In this document: positions 51,101 through 59,351 of the stretch, piece after piece | Position numbering within the stretch: position 1 is the stretch's first letter | How the letters are laid out: each line of letters opens with the position of its first letter | NCBI GenBank assembly: GCA_016285345.1 | Contig: JAEEQN010000015.1 | Coordinates: forward strand, 1 to 61,272 | Length of the DNA stretch: 61,272 nt | Direction of reading: 5' to 3' | From: Victivallales bacterium | GTDB taxonomy: Bacteria > Verrucomicrobiota > Lentisphaeria > Victivallales > UBA1829 | Position numbers and translations under genes: made by a program | Notes under the pieces: generated by a model | Told to the model about the DNA's origin: nothing | The model's database searches: none | What the model saw: the letters and a program-made list of their open reading frames with translations, nothing else

Positions 51101-52421
51101 AGGACGCCAGTGCGCTCAGTGCCGTGCGGAGCCTTGCGTAGCGTTCGCCGGACGCGGCCAGACGGTTGTTGTCGTGTGTCTCGGCGTAGTGGATCATGAT
51201 GCCGTTCGAGTAGGATTCGTTCCACGCGTAGTTCAGGTAGCCTTCGATCTGGTCGCGGGAATAGTTCTGGAACAGCTCGGAATAAGCCCAGTCCATATTC
51301 GCGCGGTCGAGCAGCGCCTGCGTGACTTCCGGCGCGCCGCCGAGTCCCTCAAGCAGGAAAACCGTGTCCGGAAATTCGCGGCGTACCATGGCGATAATGT
51401 ATTCCCACGCGGCTTCGGGGATCATGTACCCGGCGTCGCAGCGGAATCCGTCGACGCCGCGGCGGCACCAGGTCAGGAAGACGTTCGCCAGATAGCTCCA
51501 CAGGGGCGGATTCTTGTGGTCGAGTTCGATCAGGTCGCCCCAGGTGACGCCCCACGCGCCGGGCGAGACGTATGTGCCGTCGTCCTTGCGCACGAACCAG
51601 TCGGGATGCTCCTCCTGGAGCTTCGACGCCCAGCCTGTGTGGTTGATGGCGATGTCGAGGAAGATGCAGGCGTTTTTCCGGTGGACCGCGTCGACCAGCT
51701 CGAAGAACTGTTCCAGCGGCGACGCTTTCGTGTCGAACTCCGCCAGTGCGGGATCGACCGCGGTGAAGTCCTGCGAGGCGTACGGACTGCCGAAACGCCC
51801 CATGCGGGCGTATGTCGTGGGGACCGGATTGATCGGGAGCAGATGGATGATGCGGCATTTCAGGCGGTCGACGATGTGGTCAAGCTCGCGGATGAGGCCG
51901 CGGAACGTCCCTCCGGCGGGGATCACGGAGTATCCGGACTCGTCGAGTCTGGTGATGCTTTCCTGCGTCACGCCGTCCGGCAGGGCCGAGCCGGAACGCG
52001 TTTTGTTCGCGCCGAACTGGCGGACGAACGCGCAGTAGACGGTGTTCGAGGCGCAGTAGTCGGCGGAGATCACGTTCAGATGCAGGTTGTCGCCCTTGAC
52101 CCAGGCCGTGTTGCCGTCCTCCTCCACGATGCCGCATTTGCACTCGAAATGTCCGACTTCGGACAGCGCCAGGCGGACGCGGAACGAGTATTCGTCGGTC
52201 CGCTGCATCGGGATGTTGTTCCAGTCCTGCCCGATCTGGTTCAGTCTTTGTTCGGTGCGGCGGATGATCTCGTCGCGGTGGATGGCGGCGTTTCCGACGT
52301 TGGTGCAGAGGAACGCGCGTCCGGTGACGGGTTCGGAGCTGGTGAGTTCGAATTCGATGGTGTCTCCGCAGAACCGCTGGAGATGTTTTCCGGTCTCGGG
52401 GTATTGCGTCAGTTCAGGCAT
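48096..52421 (-). CDS. Giant glycogen debranching enzyme, GH13 fused to GH133
   Basis: This 1441-aa protein is built like eukaryotic AGL. After an N-terminal beta domain (about 1-130), a GH13 barrel provides 4-alpha-glucanotransferase residues: Asp329 (GFRCDAG), Glu358 (FLLEGLGG) and Asp417 (ETHDNN). A middle beta region (about 640-1000) follows. The C-terminal (alpha/alpha)6 GH133 domain carries amylo-alpha-1,6-glucosidase motifs (WFLDWGRDTL, SGTDTGNRDTSDAP, GYPVEIQALWY, AWTWQMPLF). The enzyme would first move maltooligosaccharides and then cut the alpha-1,6 stub of glycogen. It overlaps lepA by 8 nt. No glycogen synthase lies nearby. Confidence 0.9.
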   Translation of the reverse strand: MPELTQYPETGKHLQRFCGDTIEFELTSSEPVTGRAFLCTNVGNAAIHRDEIIRRTEQRLNQIGQDWNNIPMQRTDEYSFRVRLALSEVGHFECKCGIVEEDGNTAWVKGDNLHLNVISADYCASNTVYCAFVRQFGANKTRSGSALPDGVTQESITRLDESGYSVIPAGGTFRGLIRELDHIVDRLKCRIIHLLPINPVPTTYARMGRFGSPYASQDFTAVDPALAEFDTKASPLEQFFELVDAVHRKNACIFLDIAINHTGWASKLQEEHPDWFVRKDDGTYVSPGAWGVTWGDLIELDHKNPPLWSYLANVFLTWCRRGVDGFRCDAGYMIPEAAWEYIIAMVRREFPDTVFLLEGLGGAPEVTQALLDRANMDWAYSELFQNYSRDQIEGYLNYAWNESYSNGIMIHYAETHDNNRLAASGERYARLRTALSALASSCGAFGFTNGVEWFAKEKVDVHQDSALNWGAETNQIDFIARLNTILALHPAFFNGAFIRCIDSGSPDAVVIIRTNREAQHFVVIAMNLNCDRTVTAEWDASYATFTREKMYDLISGRRLDILSVRGHKWSLPLSPGRVVCLSPEQQWIPKIEEAAAGGRLEYDHLEDQQAAALVLTALTAKRKTPVLADDDIPALTRRLRESPEGFLQDLFSDRPEIPYVVWNWPTDLRREIIVAPGRSILVAAPVRFRFFIVRNEDNRVIASARSILCKDGRFVSIVPPLPAPDKPTELRVAVFVSEGDELRRDTAVLMLMPRDIDKAVVSLTRDEFFMKGRTFLQANGRGGAVHVCIETGRLLSRYDAIMLANLHPEIPVDRHIMWRRFRMWMIYRARRQQITSEMIDRFHIASDGGAVRGFKVPVGNARVVGLMLKLSMIPEKNAVRASFLRYAYTGAGETIDDSEPVQLLISPDLEDRNFHCLTKASEGPQYTFPAAVTESARGFVFRPASDRIFRMTASSGTFRRADEWSYMNYQENEAERGLDPNCDLYSPGYFKCSLNGNETLHLIGQIMTSEDEPKISPVPEEKPCYDRMTDDLQTVMLNSLKAFIVKRGDLKTVIAGYPWFLDWGRDTLIFVRGLITEPMFHEDVKQILVQFASLVKDGTICNMISGTDTGNRDTSDAPLWLFIGVRDMCAALGNKDFLKTKVKDRGTLLDLLVELAEGLVKGTPNGIACDAESGLIFSPAHFTWMDTNYPAGTPREGYPVEIQALWYASLRFLADSLPENKAARWSELAARVKESFLKYFPLKEEGFLSDCLHCKPGTPASKAEPDDHLRPNQLLAITLGLVEDKKLRRIILLNTSELLVPGGIRSLADRPVKYPLPIYGADGKLLNDPNHPYQGHYCGDEDTRRKVAYHNGTAWTWQMPLFPEAYFITHGRFGRATAISLLSSMAVQLDNGCIMHMPEILDGDYPHKPRGCDAQAWGLSEYYRVWKLLHPASKSTGKDHE

Positions 52422-52463
52422 AATCGCGTCTTTCGTTCGCCGCCGGGCGGCGTTTTCATTCGA

Positions 52464-53048
52464 TCACTCGATTTCGACGTCCTTCGTCTTCGGGAAGACG
52501 GAAATCTCGAACACCTCGGATTTCGTCTGGAGCGTGTTCAGTGCGATCTGGGCGCAGAGGGCGACGGTGTAGCGGGCTTTGCGTTTCGGCGGCTCGGCAT
52601 GCTCCAGGAACGTCAGCGGCACGTCGATCAGGGCGCTGTTGTTCGGCTGGAGGACGAGCGCGGAGCGGCGCGGACGGGATCTCCGGACCGTTTCGCCGGA
52701 CTTCACGTCGGGCCAGGCGAGCTGCCAGTCGTCTTCCCTGATCTCGCCGGACTTGCCCGGCTCGCAGAACGCGTAGTACAGGCGGATGTTGTCGGTCTCG
52801 TTCATGTACCATTCTTCCACGGAGACGACCGCGACGTCCTGGTTTTTGAGCAGGAAGGTCATGGTCTGGTTCGGGACGCCGAGCGTGTAGTCGAGGCGCA
52901 GATAGCCGTGCTCCAGCGACATTTTAGCAGTGATCTTCTGGAAATACTTCGTCTCGTCGAATTCGTACTGCGCGCTGGGTTCGGCGGAGCATGCGCCGAG
53001 GATCAGGAGCGCCGCCAGGGCGAACAGGATTCGTGTCGTTTTCTTCAT
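52464..53048 (-). CDS. Lipoprotein of unknown function
   Basis: This 194-aa protein, starting MKKTTRILFALAALLILGAC, has a signal and lipobox LGAC (Cys20). The mature part is predicted mostly beta (LRLDYTLGV, MTFLLKNQDVAVVSVEEWY, SALIDVPLTFLE), probably an Ig-like domain. The upstream ATG at 53081 would put 11 residues before the signal and is rejected. GGAG lies 11-12 nt before the chosen ATG, a loose spacing. It lies 42 nt upstream of the debranching enzyme on the same strand. No homolog recognised. Confidence 0.7.
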   Translation of the reverse strand: MKKTTRILFALAALLILGACSAEPSAQYEFDETKYFQKITAKMSLEHGYLRLDYTLGVPNQTMTFLLKNQDVAVVSVEEWYMNETDNIRLYYAFCEPGKSGEIREDDWQLAWPDVKSGETVRRSRPRRSALVLQPNNSALIDVPLTFLEHAEPPKRKARYTVALCAQIALNTLQTKSEVFEISVFPKTKDVEIE

Positions 53049-53121
53049 GTTCCGGTCGCTTTCTCCGGTCCCGCCTGTCATTCATGAGGCGGGGAAACCG
53101 GCTGTGTGGTTCCGGCTCGGA

Positions 53122-53964
53122 TCAACCGCGGGGGGCCGTTGCGCCAGCCTCGAGGGCGTCGCGCACGTCGTCGTTCACGCCAGTGTACTTCGGGTTGCCG
53201 GGCATGATGCCGCGGTTCGACTGCTTGATGAAGTTCACGAACAGCTCGACTTCCGGGCAGTTCGGGATGGTCTTTTCGATCTGCTCCAGCGCGTGCGGGC
53301 TGTTCAGCCCCTCGAAGAAGAACGTCTTGATCGCGCGGCGGATCGCCAGTCGGGCGTCCGGGGTGATGTTCGCACGGCGCAGGCCGATCGTGTTCGGCCC
53401 GCAGATGAAGTTCGTTTCGCGGAGCATGCAGAACGGGGGGATGTCCTGACCGATCAGGGCGGTCGGTCCGATCATCGCCAGCGCGCCGATGCGGCAGAAC
53501 TGGTGGACGAGGACGAATCCGCTCATGACGGCGCCGTCGCCGACCTGCACATGGCCGGAAAGCGAGGTGTGGTTCGCGATGGTCGCATGGTCGCCGATCA
53601 CCACGTCGTGCGCCACATGCACGAACGCCATCAGCAGCACGTGGTTGCCGACGACGGTCTTCAGCTGTTCGAACGGCGGGCGGTGGATCGTGACGAACTC
53701 GCGGATGACCGTGTGGTGTCCGATCTCGCAGTAGGAAACGAGGCCGCGGTAGAAACGGTGGTCCTGCGGTTCAGCGCCGACCAGCGCGTTCATGTAGATG
53801 CAGCAGTCGGAGCCGATGGTGGTATAGCGGCAGATCTTGACGTGGGCGTCGATATAGCAGTTGTCGCCGATCTTCACGTTGTCTTCGATGACGGCGTACG
53901 GCCCGATTTCGACGTTTTTGCCGATCTGGGCGTCGGGAGATACGATCGCGGTGGGATGAATCAT
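53122..53964 (-). CDS. lpxA: UDP-N-acetylglucosamine O-acyltransferase
   Basis: This 280-aa protein starts MIHPTAIVSPDAQIGKNVEIG and is built of hexapeptide repeats (left-handed beta helix, about 1-185). The family block with catalytic His is HVHVAHD-like: LLMAFVHVAHDVVIGDH, followed by SLSGHVQVGDGA. A C-terminal helical part (about 190-270) is typical. It adds a hydroxyacyl chain to UDP-GlcNAc, the first lipid A step, which supports an outer membrane with LPS. AAGGA precedes the chosen ATG; an upstream ATG (54021) lacks support. Not in the usual lpxD-fabZ-lpxB order. Confidence 0.94.
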   Translation of the reverse strand: MIHPTAIVSPDAQIGKNVEIGPYAVIEDNVKIGDNCYIDAHVKICRYTTIGSDCCIYMNALVGAEPQDHRFYRGLVSYCEIGHHTVIREFVTIHRPPFEQLKTVVGNHVLLMAFVHVAHDVVIGDHATIANHTSLSGHVQVGDGAVMSGFVLVHQFCRIGALAMIGPTALIGQDIPPFCMLRETNFICGPNTIGLRRANITPDARLAIRRAIKTFFFEGLNSPHALEQIEKTIPNCPEVELFVNFIKQSNRGIMPGNPKYTGVNDDVRDALEAGATAPRG

Positions 53965-54002
53965 GATAAATCCTTTCGGGTTCCTGAAAAAGATGCTCCC
54001 AT

Positions 54003-54031
54003 AATATACCCTGCCACACACGGCTTATCAA
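54003..54031 (-). promoter_or_regulatory. Promoter of lpxA
   Basis: Minus-strand TTGATA (54026-54031), 17-bp spacer, TATATT (54003-54008), about 40 nt before the lpxA start. Confidence 0.7.
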
Positions 54032-54096
54032 GCGCGTTTCTTATATTTAAAGCAAATTTCTTTTTCCCGAGGCCCGGATGCGGCAGCGGGGAACGC

Positions 54097-55890
54097 TTAC
54101 ATGGCGTCGGGGATGCCGATCGTCAGCGCGGCGAGGCCGTCCGCGAGGATGTCGCGCACGGCGAAGCAGAGCGCCAGGCGCATCGTGCGGACCGCGGGAT
54201 CGCCGGCGTTCAGCACCTGTTTTTCGCGGTAGAACCGGTTGAAGAGTTTCGCCAGGTCGAGCAGGTAGTTCACGAGGATGGAGCAGTCCATCTTGTCGGA
54301 CGAGGACCGGATGGCGTCGGCGTACCGCAGCGCGGCCACGGCGAGCGCCTTTTCCTCCGGCGAATCGGCGAGCGACCAGTCGACCGAGGCGGGATCGAAC
54401 TTGATCCCGGCGTCGCTGCATTTCCGCACGATGGAGTTGATGCGGGCGCAGACGTACTGCACGTACGGGCCGGTGTCGCCCTCGAATTTCAGCGAAGCCT
54501 GCGGATCGAACATGATCGTGGTCTTCGGGTTGAATTTCAGCAGCATGAACTTCAGCGCGCCCATGCCGATGATCTCGCTGCGGGATTCCAGGTCGGCGGG
54601 CGGTTCTTCGCCTTCCTTCACGCGCTCCATCGCGGCCGCCTTCGCCAGAGAGTGCATCTCGTCGAAGAGGTCGTCCGCGTCGACCACGGTTCCTTCGCGG
54701 CTCTTCATGCGGCCGGACGGCAGGTTGACCATGCCGTAGGAGAGGTGGTAGAGGCTGTCGGCCCAGGCGTACCCGAGGCGGCCGAGGATGGTGAAGAGCA
54801 TGCGGAAATGCAGGTTCTGTTCGTCGCCGACGACCCAGATCATGGAGTCCGGGTTGTGTTCCTCGTGCTTGAGGATCGTGGTGCCGATGTCCTGCGTGAT
54901 GTAGACGCTGGTGCCGTCCTTGCGGAGAAGCACCTTCTCGCCGAGCTTGCCGAGGTCGACCGTGACCGCGCCGTCCGCGCGCTTGCCGAAGATGCCCTTC
55001 GCGAGGGCGTCGGCGATGACGTCCTTGCCGAGCAGGTAGGTCTGGCTTTCGAGGTAGGTCTTGTCGAAATGCACGCCCATGCGGCGGTACGTCTCGTTGA
55101 ATCCGTCGATGACCCACTTGTTCATGGTGGTCCACAGGGCGCGGACTTCGGGATCGCCGGCTTCCCACTTGCGGAGCATTTCCTGCGCCTGCCTGCCGAG
55201 CTCGGTTTCGAGGAAGAGGTCGTCGGAGGACTTGTCGGCGAGTTCGGGATGCGCGGCCTTCAGCTCTTTGACCTCGTCGGACAGCATCTGGTTGAACTTG
55301 ACGTAGTAATTGCCGACGTAGTGGTCGCCCTTGATCCCGGCCTGTTCCGGCGTGACGCCGTTTCCGGTCAGCTTGTAGGCGAGCATGGACTTGCAGATGT
55401 GGATGCCTCGGTCGTTGATGAGGTTGACAGGCACGACCGTGTGCCCGGCGCGCGCCATCACGCTGGCGAGCGTCATGCCGATGCAGTTGTTGCGGACGTG
55501 GCCGAGGTGCTGCGGCTTGTTCGTGTTCGGCGCGGAGAACTCGATGAGGATCTTGCGGCGGGAGCCTTCCGGGAACGGGACGTCGGCGAGGAGCGCCTTC
55601 ACGTCCGAAATGGAATCGCGGAACAGCGCGGCGGGCTTGAGCGTGATGTTCACGAACGCCTTGATCTTTTCGGCTGACACCACGTCCGGGTCCTTCATCA
55701 GGAGTTCGGCGGTCTCGGCGGCCAGCGCGTCCGGCGCGCTCTTCAGCGCCTTCGCGAGGCGGAAGCAGTTCACGGTCAGGTCGCCGTTCATGCCGGCGGG
55801 ACACGGCTCCCATGGGATATCGAACGAGGCATCAAGGGAACGCGAGGCGCGGAAGGAATCCGCCAGACGGGAAAGGCATTGGATTTTCAT
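54097..55890 (-). CDS. argS: Arginyl-tRNA synthetase
   Basis: This 597-aa class I synthetase has an N-terminal Add1 domain (about 1-105) with FRLAKALKSAPDALAAE. The catalytic domain has FSAPNTNKPQHLGHVRNNC (HIGH motif HLGH) and DQNxxF-like GDEQNLHF. The KMSKS-region lysine is in SGRMKSREGTVVDADD. The anticodon-binding helical domain ends the protein. Length is as expected. The start at 55890 gives the normal N-terminus but has no Shine-Dalgarno; it lies 35 nt after the ManA-like stop, so reinitiation or leader pairing may be used. Confidence 0.95.
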   Translation of the reverse strand: MKIQCLSRLADSFRASRSLDASFDIPWEPCPAGMNGDLTVNCFRLAKALKSAPDALAAETAELLMKDPDVVSAEKIKAFVNITLKPAALFRDSISDVKALLADVPFPEGSRRKILIEFSAPNTNKPQHLGHVRNNCIGMTLASVMARAGHTVVPVNLINDRGIHICKSMLAYKLTGNGVTPEQAGIKGDHYVGNYYVKFNQMLSDEVKELKAAHPELADKSSDDLFLETELGRQAQEMLRKWEAGDPEVRALWTTMNKWVIDGFNETYRRMGVHFDKTYLESQTYLLGKDVIADALAKGIFGKRADGAVTVDLGKLGEKVLLRKDGTSVYITQDIGTTILKHEEHNPDSMIWVVGDEQNLHFRMLFTILGRLGYAWADSLYHLSYGMVNLPSGRMKSREGTVVDADDLFDEMHSLAKAAAMERVKEGEEPPADLESRSEIIGMGALKFMLLKFNPKTTIMFDPQASLKFEGDTGPYVQYVCARINSIVRKCSDAGIKFDPASVDWSLADSPEEKALAVAALRYADAIRSSSDKMDCSILVNYLLDLAKLFNRFYREKQVLNAGDPAVRTMRLALCFAVRDILADGLAALTIGIPDAM

Positions 55891-55925
55891 GAAGCAGGAA
55901 AGAGGTTGGTATGAAAAAAACTGAA

Positions 55926-56927
55926 TTAATGCGTTGTGCGGATCAGCGTGACCGGGGCGGACGGCTTCACGCGGATGACGTATTCGCCGAGCGCGGCGGG
56001 CAGCAGGGCGGTCATGCAGCGCGGGATGGTCGTCACCGTGCCGCGGACCTCCACGTCCACCGGGCCGCTGATGGCGGTCAGCAGGTGGAAACTGCGCGTG
56101 GAACGGGTCGTGTCCGGCCAGTCTCCGGCGAGACGGAGCTCGTCGCAATGGAACTGCGGACAGCGGTTGATGATCGCGTATTTGCGGTTGCGGGCGGCGT
56201 TGTCGCTGACGCCCGTGATGCGGGCGGGGGTGCGGTCGATGAAGTCGACGCAGGAGAGCCCCTCCTCGACATGGAGTTCCTGGTCGGGATCGGAGATGCC
56301 CCAGTCGTTCAGCAGAAAGTCACTGTTGCTGTTCTGCTGGATTTCAAGCACCAGGTTTCCGGGGTCGATGCAGTGGATGCGTCCGGCATTGACGAAATAC
56401 GCGTCGCCGTTCACCGCGTCGAAACTCTGAAGCACGCTCTCCACGTCGGACGTCGGCAGCAGTTCCAGGAAACGGTGGCGCGTGGCGGTCGGACGGATGC
56501 CGACCATGATCTTCGAACCGGGTTCGGCGTCCAGCACATACCACATCTTCGTCTTCGGTTCCGCGCCGTTTCCGAGCCGGAGGGCGGCGTTCTCGTCGGG
56601 ATTCACCGTGAGAGGGAGACGTTCGCCCGTGTCGAGTATTTTCACCATCAGCGGGAAACGCGCGGCGCGGGTCATGTCGCCGATCAGGTAGGACGGACCG
56701 ATCATCGCGCAGAGTTCGTGGATCGTCTTTCCCGCCAGCGGGCCGTTCGAGATCACGCTTTCGACGCCCTCGCGGTCGCAGATGTCCCACGCCTCGCCGT
56801 AGCGGCCCTCCTCCGCGGGGAGTTCGCGGCCCAAAACGCGCGCAAGTTTGCCGCCGCCCCAGGGGGTCCGGCGGTACATCGGCGCAAACAGCAGAGGGTA
56901 TAAATCGTCTTTGGAAAGAGTTGTCAT
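55926..56927 (-). CDS. Class I mannose-6-phosphate isomerase homolog lacking zinc ligands
   Basis: This 333-aa protein aligns with short ManA enzymes throughout (FAPMYRRTPWGGGKLAR, YGEAWDI, FPLMVKILDTGERL, MWYVLDAEPGSKI, AGRIHCIDPG, LEIQQNSNSD). In active enzymes the metal site is QxH, E and H (LSVQVHP, KTExWY, GTVHAI). Here these are T107 and N109 (LTVNP), K127 (KTKMWY) and H185 (GRIHCI), so three of four zinc ligands are lost. Catalysis as a zinc isomerase is therefore doubtful; a sugar-sensing or structural cupin role is possible. Promoter at 56971-56998; argS follows on the same transcript. Confidence 0.87.
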   Translation of the reverse strand: MTTLSKDDLYPLLFAPMYRRTPWGGGKLARVLGRELPAEEGRYGEAWDICDREGVESVISNGPLAGKTIHELCAMIGPSYLIGDMTRAARFPLMVKILDTGERLPLTVNPDENAALRLGNGAEPKTKMWYVLDAEPGSKIMVGIRPTATRHRFLELLPTSDVESVLQSFDAVNGDAYFVNAGRIHCIDPGNLVLEIQQNSNSDFLLNDWGISDPDQELHVEEGLSCVDFIDRTPARITGVSDNAARNRKYAIINRCPQFHCDELRLAGDWPDTTRSTRSFHLLTAISGPVDVEVRGTVTTIPRCMTALLPAALGEYVIRVKPSAPVTLIRTTH

Positions 56928-56970
56928 CGGCGGATCATCCGTTCATGTTTTTTTAACATTTTGCCAATAC

Positions 56971-56998
56971 AATATACTACATGAACCGGAAATAACAA
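56971..56998 (-). promoter_or_regulatory. Promoter of the ManA-like/argS unit
   Basis: Minus-strand TTGTTA (56993-56998), 16-bp spacer, TATATT (56971-56976). Confidence 0.65.
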
Positions 56999-57098
56999 AC
57001 TGAACGGCGCTTTTTTTTTCGAAAAAAAGCGTGCGCCGCGCCGGATGTCCGGGCGGGAAGACCGGAAGGGAAACGCGCCGTTATTGCGCTTTGTCCGT

Positions 57099-59246
57099 TC
57101 AGGCGTGCTTCATGCGACCGAAGAGATTGCCGTATTTCTTCAGGTTCAGAGACTCGACGAACGAAGCGATCTTGGTCGTGGTGGAGCACGGGTCGATGGA
57201 GGCGTCCATGCAGTCGCCCTCCAGCGCCAGCATCGGCATGCCGATCTCCTCAAGCTCTTCGCGCAGGAGCTTCGTGAACGGGCGGTCGGCAAGGCTGCAC
57301 CGTCCGAATCCGTGCGTGTACAGGATGCAGCCGGTGAACTTCGCTTTGGCGGAAAGGTCCTTCACGTACTTCACGCGCAGTTTCGGGTCCAGGAATCCGG
57401 TCGTGAGGAGTTTCCGCGCGAGCGATTCGTACGGGTGTTTCGGGTCGAGCGGAGCCCAGCCGACGTAGTTGGTCTCCTCGAACACGATCGGGGCGTTGCA
57501 GACGGTCTCGATGTAGTCGAGGTGCTTGGAGTCGTAGAACGGCGGCAGATGCAGCCAGAGCAGGCGGTGCGTGTCTTCGATGGAATAGCGCTTCTCCGCC
57601 CATTCCTTCTTCTGGAGCAGTTCCTCGTAGTAGGTCTTCTGAATGTCGACGAGCTCCTGCGTGCCCCACAGCTGGCTGAAGATGACGGCGTTGTAGACCG
57701 CCTCCGAACCGCGGATCAGAGGCGGCGAGGTCCAGCGCAGTTCGTTGCACTTGCGCGAATAGTCCGCCGCGAGGTTGGAGAGCACGCAAGCCTCCTCCAG
57801 ACGCGCCGGATCGAGCTTATATCCGAGCGCCTCCTCCATCTGCTCGACCGACTGGCGCAGTCCGTCGGCGATCTGCCCGACCGCGTTGGTGTTCGCCAGG
57901 TTGATCGGCGTGTGCAGGGAGTAGAACCGGTCCTCGAACCCATAGGTGCGCGCGAGGTCGGCGAAGATGCGTTCGCCCTGCTGGCACGGCTGGCTGGTGG
58001 AGACGGCGAAATCGGGCGTCTTCAGCGGCAGGCCCTCGAGCATGCGCAGGAAGGAGCAGGTCTGCTGGTCGAATCCCTTGCGGGCGGCGACGTCGAGCGC
58101 GGCTTTCACGCGTTTCGAGCTGCGTCCGAAGAGCGCGGCGTACGTTTCCAGCGTCAGGATGCGCGCGCCGAACGCGTTCAGGATCTCGGTCGGGAAGAAG
58201 AGGTTGCGCCAGATCGTCGGCTTGTCCTTGTCGCCGAAGAGGAACGAGCGTTTGTTGCTTGCCACGCGCATGGCGACGGATTTCTGGCGGGTCGGCTCGT
58301 ACTGGACGGGGTCCGAGTCGAGCTTGCCGCGAAGCTTGCTGTATTCGAGCGCGAGGACGGCCGCGCCGAGCGCGCCCATGACGTTGTGGAATTCCGGGAT
58401 GATGATCTCGCACCCGGTGATCTCCTTCATGAAGTACGCCACGGCATGGTTCGAGGCCACGCCGCCCTGGAACAGGATCGGATGCGAGGGATCGTGGTGC
58501 ATGAGCATCTGGCCGACACCGTTCAGGATCGTGCGGGCCTGCGCCCGGCATGCCCCCGCGAGCAGGTCGCCCATCGGGATGCGGTTCTTGAACTTGTTGA
58601 TGGACGTGGCGGAGAGCACGGCGCAGACGGAGCTGAACTCGGTCTTCGCGTCGTAGTTCACCTTGTCCGCCATTTCCTCGACCGGGATGCCGAGCTTGGC
58701 GGCGACGCTGTCGAGGTAGCTTCCGGTGCCCGCGGCGCACACGCCGGACATCATGGACACCCACATGCCCATCTTGTGGTTGAAGACCATGCACTTGCTG
58801 TCCTGGCCGCCGCAGTCGATGATCGCGTCCACGTTCGGATAGTAGCGTTTCGCCCCGGCAACGTGCGCGGAGACTTCGCTGACCTGGAAATCGTACGGGA
58901 TGAAGCGTTTCGTGTCCTCGACGATCTGGCTGCCCGTCACGACCGTGCAGGCGATGTCCCCGGCATGGATGCCGCTGTCAACCGCGGCCTTTGCAATCTC
59001 GGCGGTCGTCTCGCATGTGATGTTTCCGGCGTTCAGGCCCGCTTCGGAGAAGAACGTGGCGAGGGTCTTCTTCAGCGCGCCCATGTTGCAGCGCCCGCAG
59101 GACGTGCAGCGGCCCGTGCAGGAAAGCTGACCGGAATCCACCGGCTTCGTGCGCTGGTAGGTCGTATGGACCACGCGCCCCTTGTCGGTGATGACGACGG
59201 CTTTGAATGTCGTGGATCCGATATCGATCCCGAGGTAGTATTTCAT
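57099..59246 (-). CDS. Fused dehydratase activase and HgdB-like (double-cubane type) protein
   Basis: This 715-aa protein joins two proteins that are often separate. Residues about 1-290 are a BadF/BadG/HgdC-type ATPase: GIDIGSTTFKAVV (phosphate 1), IDCGGQDSKC, GVCAAGTGSYLD with Cys170 and SSVCAV with Cys208, the expected 4Fe-4S ligands at the dimer face. A loop at 43-53 (CTGRCTSCGRC) adds four Cys, perhaps a second cluster. Residues about 340-715 resemble HgdB/YjiM or double-cubane cluster proteins (TSQPCQQGERIF, FEETNYVGW, GCILYTHGFGRCS). ATP would drive a low-potential electron onto the second half. The substrate is unknown. An ATG at 59246 is chosen over GTG 59255. Confidence 0.85.
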   Translation of the reverse strand: MKYYLGIDIGSTTFKAVVITDKGRVVHTTYQRTKPVDSGQLSCTGRCTSCGRCNMGALKKTLATFFSEAGLNAGNITCETTAEIAKAAVDSGIHAGDIACTVVTGSQIVEDTKRFIPYDFQVSEVSAHVAGAKRYYPNVDAIIDCGGQDSKCMVFNHKMGMWVSMMSGVCAAGTGSYLDSVAAKLGIPVEEMADKVNYDAKTEFSSVCAVLSATSINKFKNRIPMGDLLAGACRAQARTILNGVGQMLMHHDPSHPILFQGGVASNHAVAYFMKEITGCEIIIPEFHNVMGALGAAVLALEYSKLRGKLDSDPVQYEPTRQKSVAMRVASNKRSFLFGDKDKPTIWRNLFFPTEILNAFGARILTLETYAALFGRSSKRVKAALDVAARKGFDQQTCSFLRMLEGLPLKTPDFAVSTSQPCQQGERIFADLARTYGFEDRFYSLHTPINLANTNAVGQIADGLRQSVEQMEEALGYKLDPARLEEACVLSNLAADYSRKCNELRWTSPPLIRGSEAVYNAVIFSQLWGTQELVDIQKTYYEELLQKKEWAEKRYSIEDTHRLLWLHLPPFYDSKHLDYIETVCNAPIVFEETNYVGWAPLDPKHPYESLARKLLTTGFLDPKLRVKYVKDLSAKAKFTGCILYTHGFGRCSLADRPFTKLLREELEEIGMPMLALEGDCMDASIDPCSTTTKIASFVESLNLKKYGNLFGRMKHA

Positions 59247-59294
59247 CAATGGCACCCGGAAAGCAATTGTGGTTGGATAAAAAAATATCTATAT

Positions 59295-59323
59295 AATATA
59301 CCCCATTTTTCGTCCTTTTCCAA
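59295..59323 (-). promoter_or_regulatory. Promoter of the activase/HgdB-like gene
   Basis: Minus-strand TTGGAA (59318-59323), 17-bp spacer, TATATT (59295-59300). Confidence 0.65.
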
Positions 59324-59351
59324 TCAAAAACGGAAATAAAAGACAATTCCA

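Noticed and set aside
49677-55677. Two long + strand open frames over the debranching-enzyme to argS region
   Set aside because: Both are antisense to strongly recognised genes, lack recognisable domains and have the composition expected from reading GC-rich genes backwards.
57005-57034. A/T-rich palindrome GCGC-T9-CG-A7-GC as a terminator of the activase/HgdB-like gene
   Set aside because: The stem is mostly A-T with no proper GC stem followed by T on the coding strand; left unassigned.
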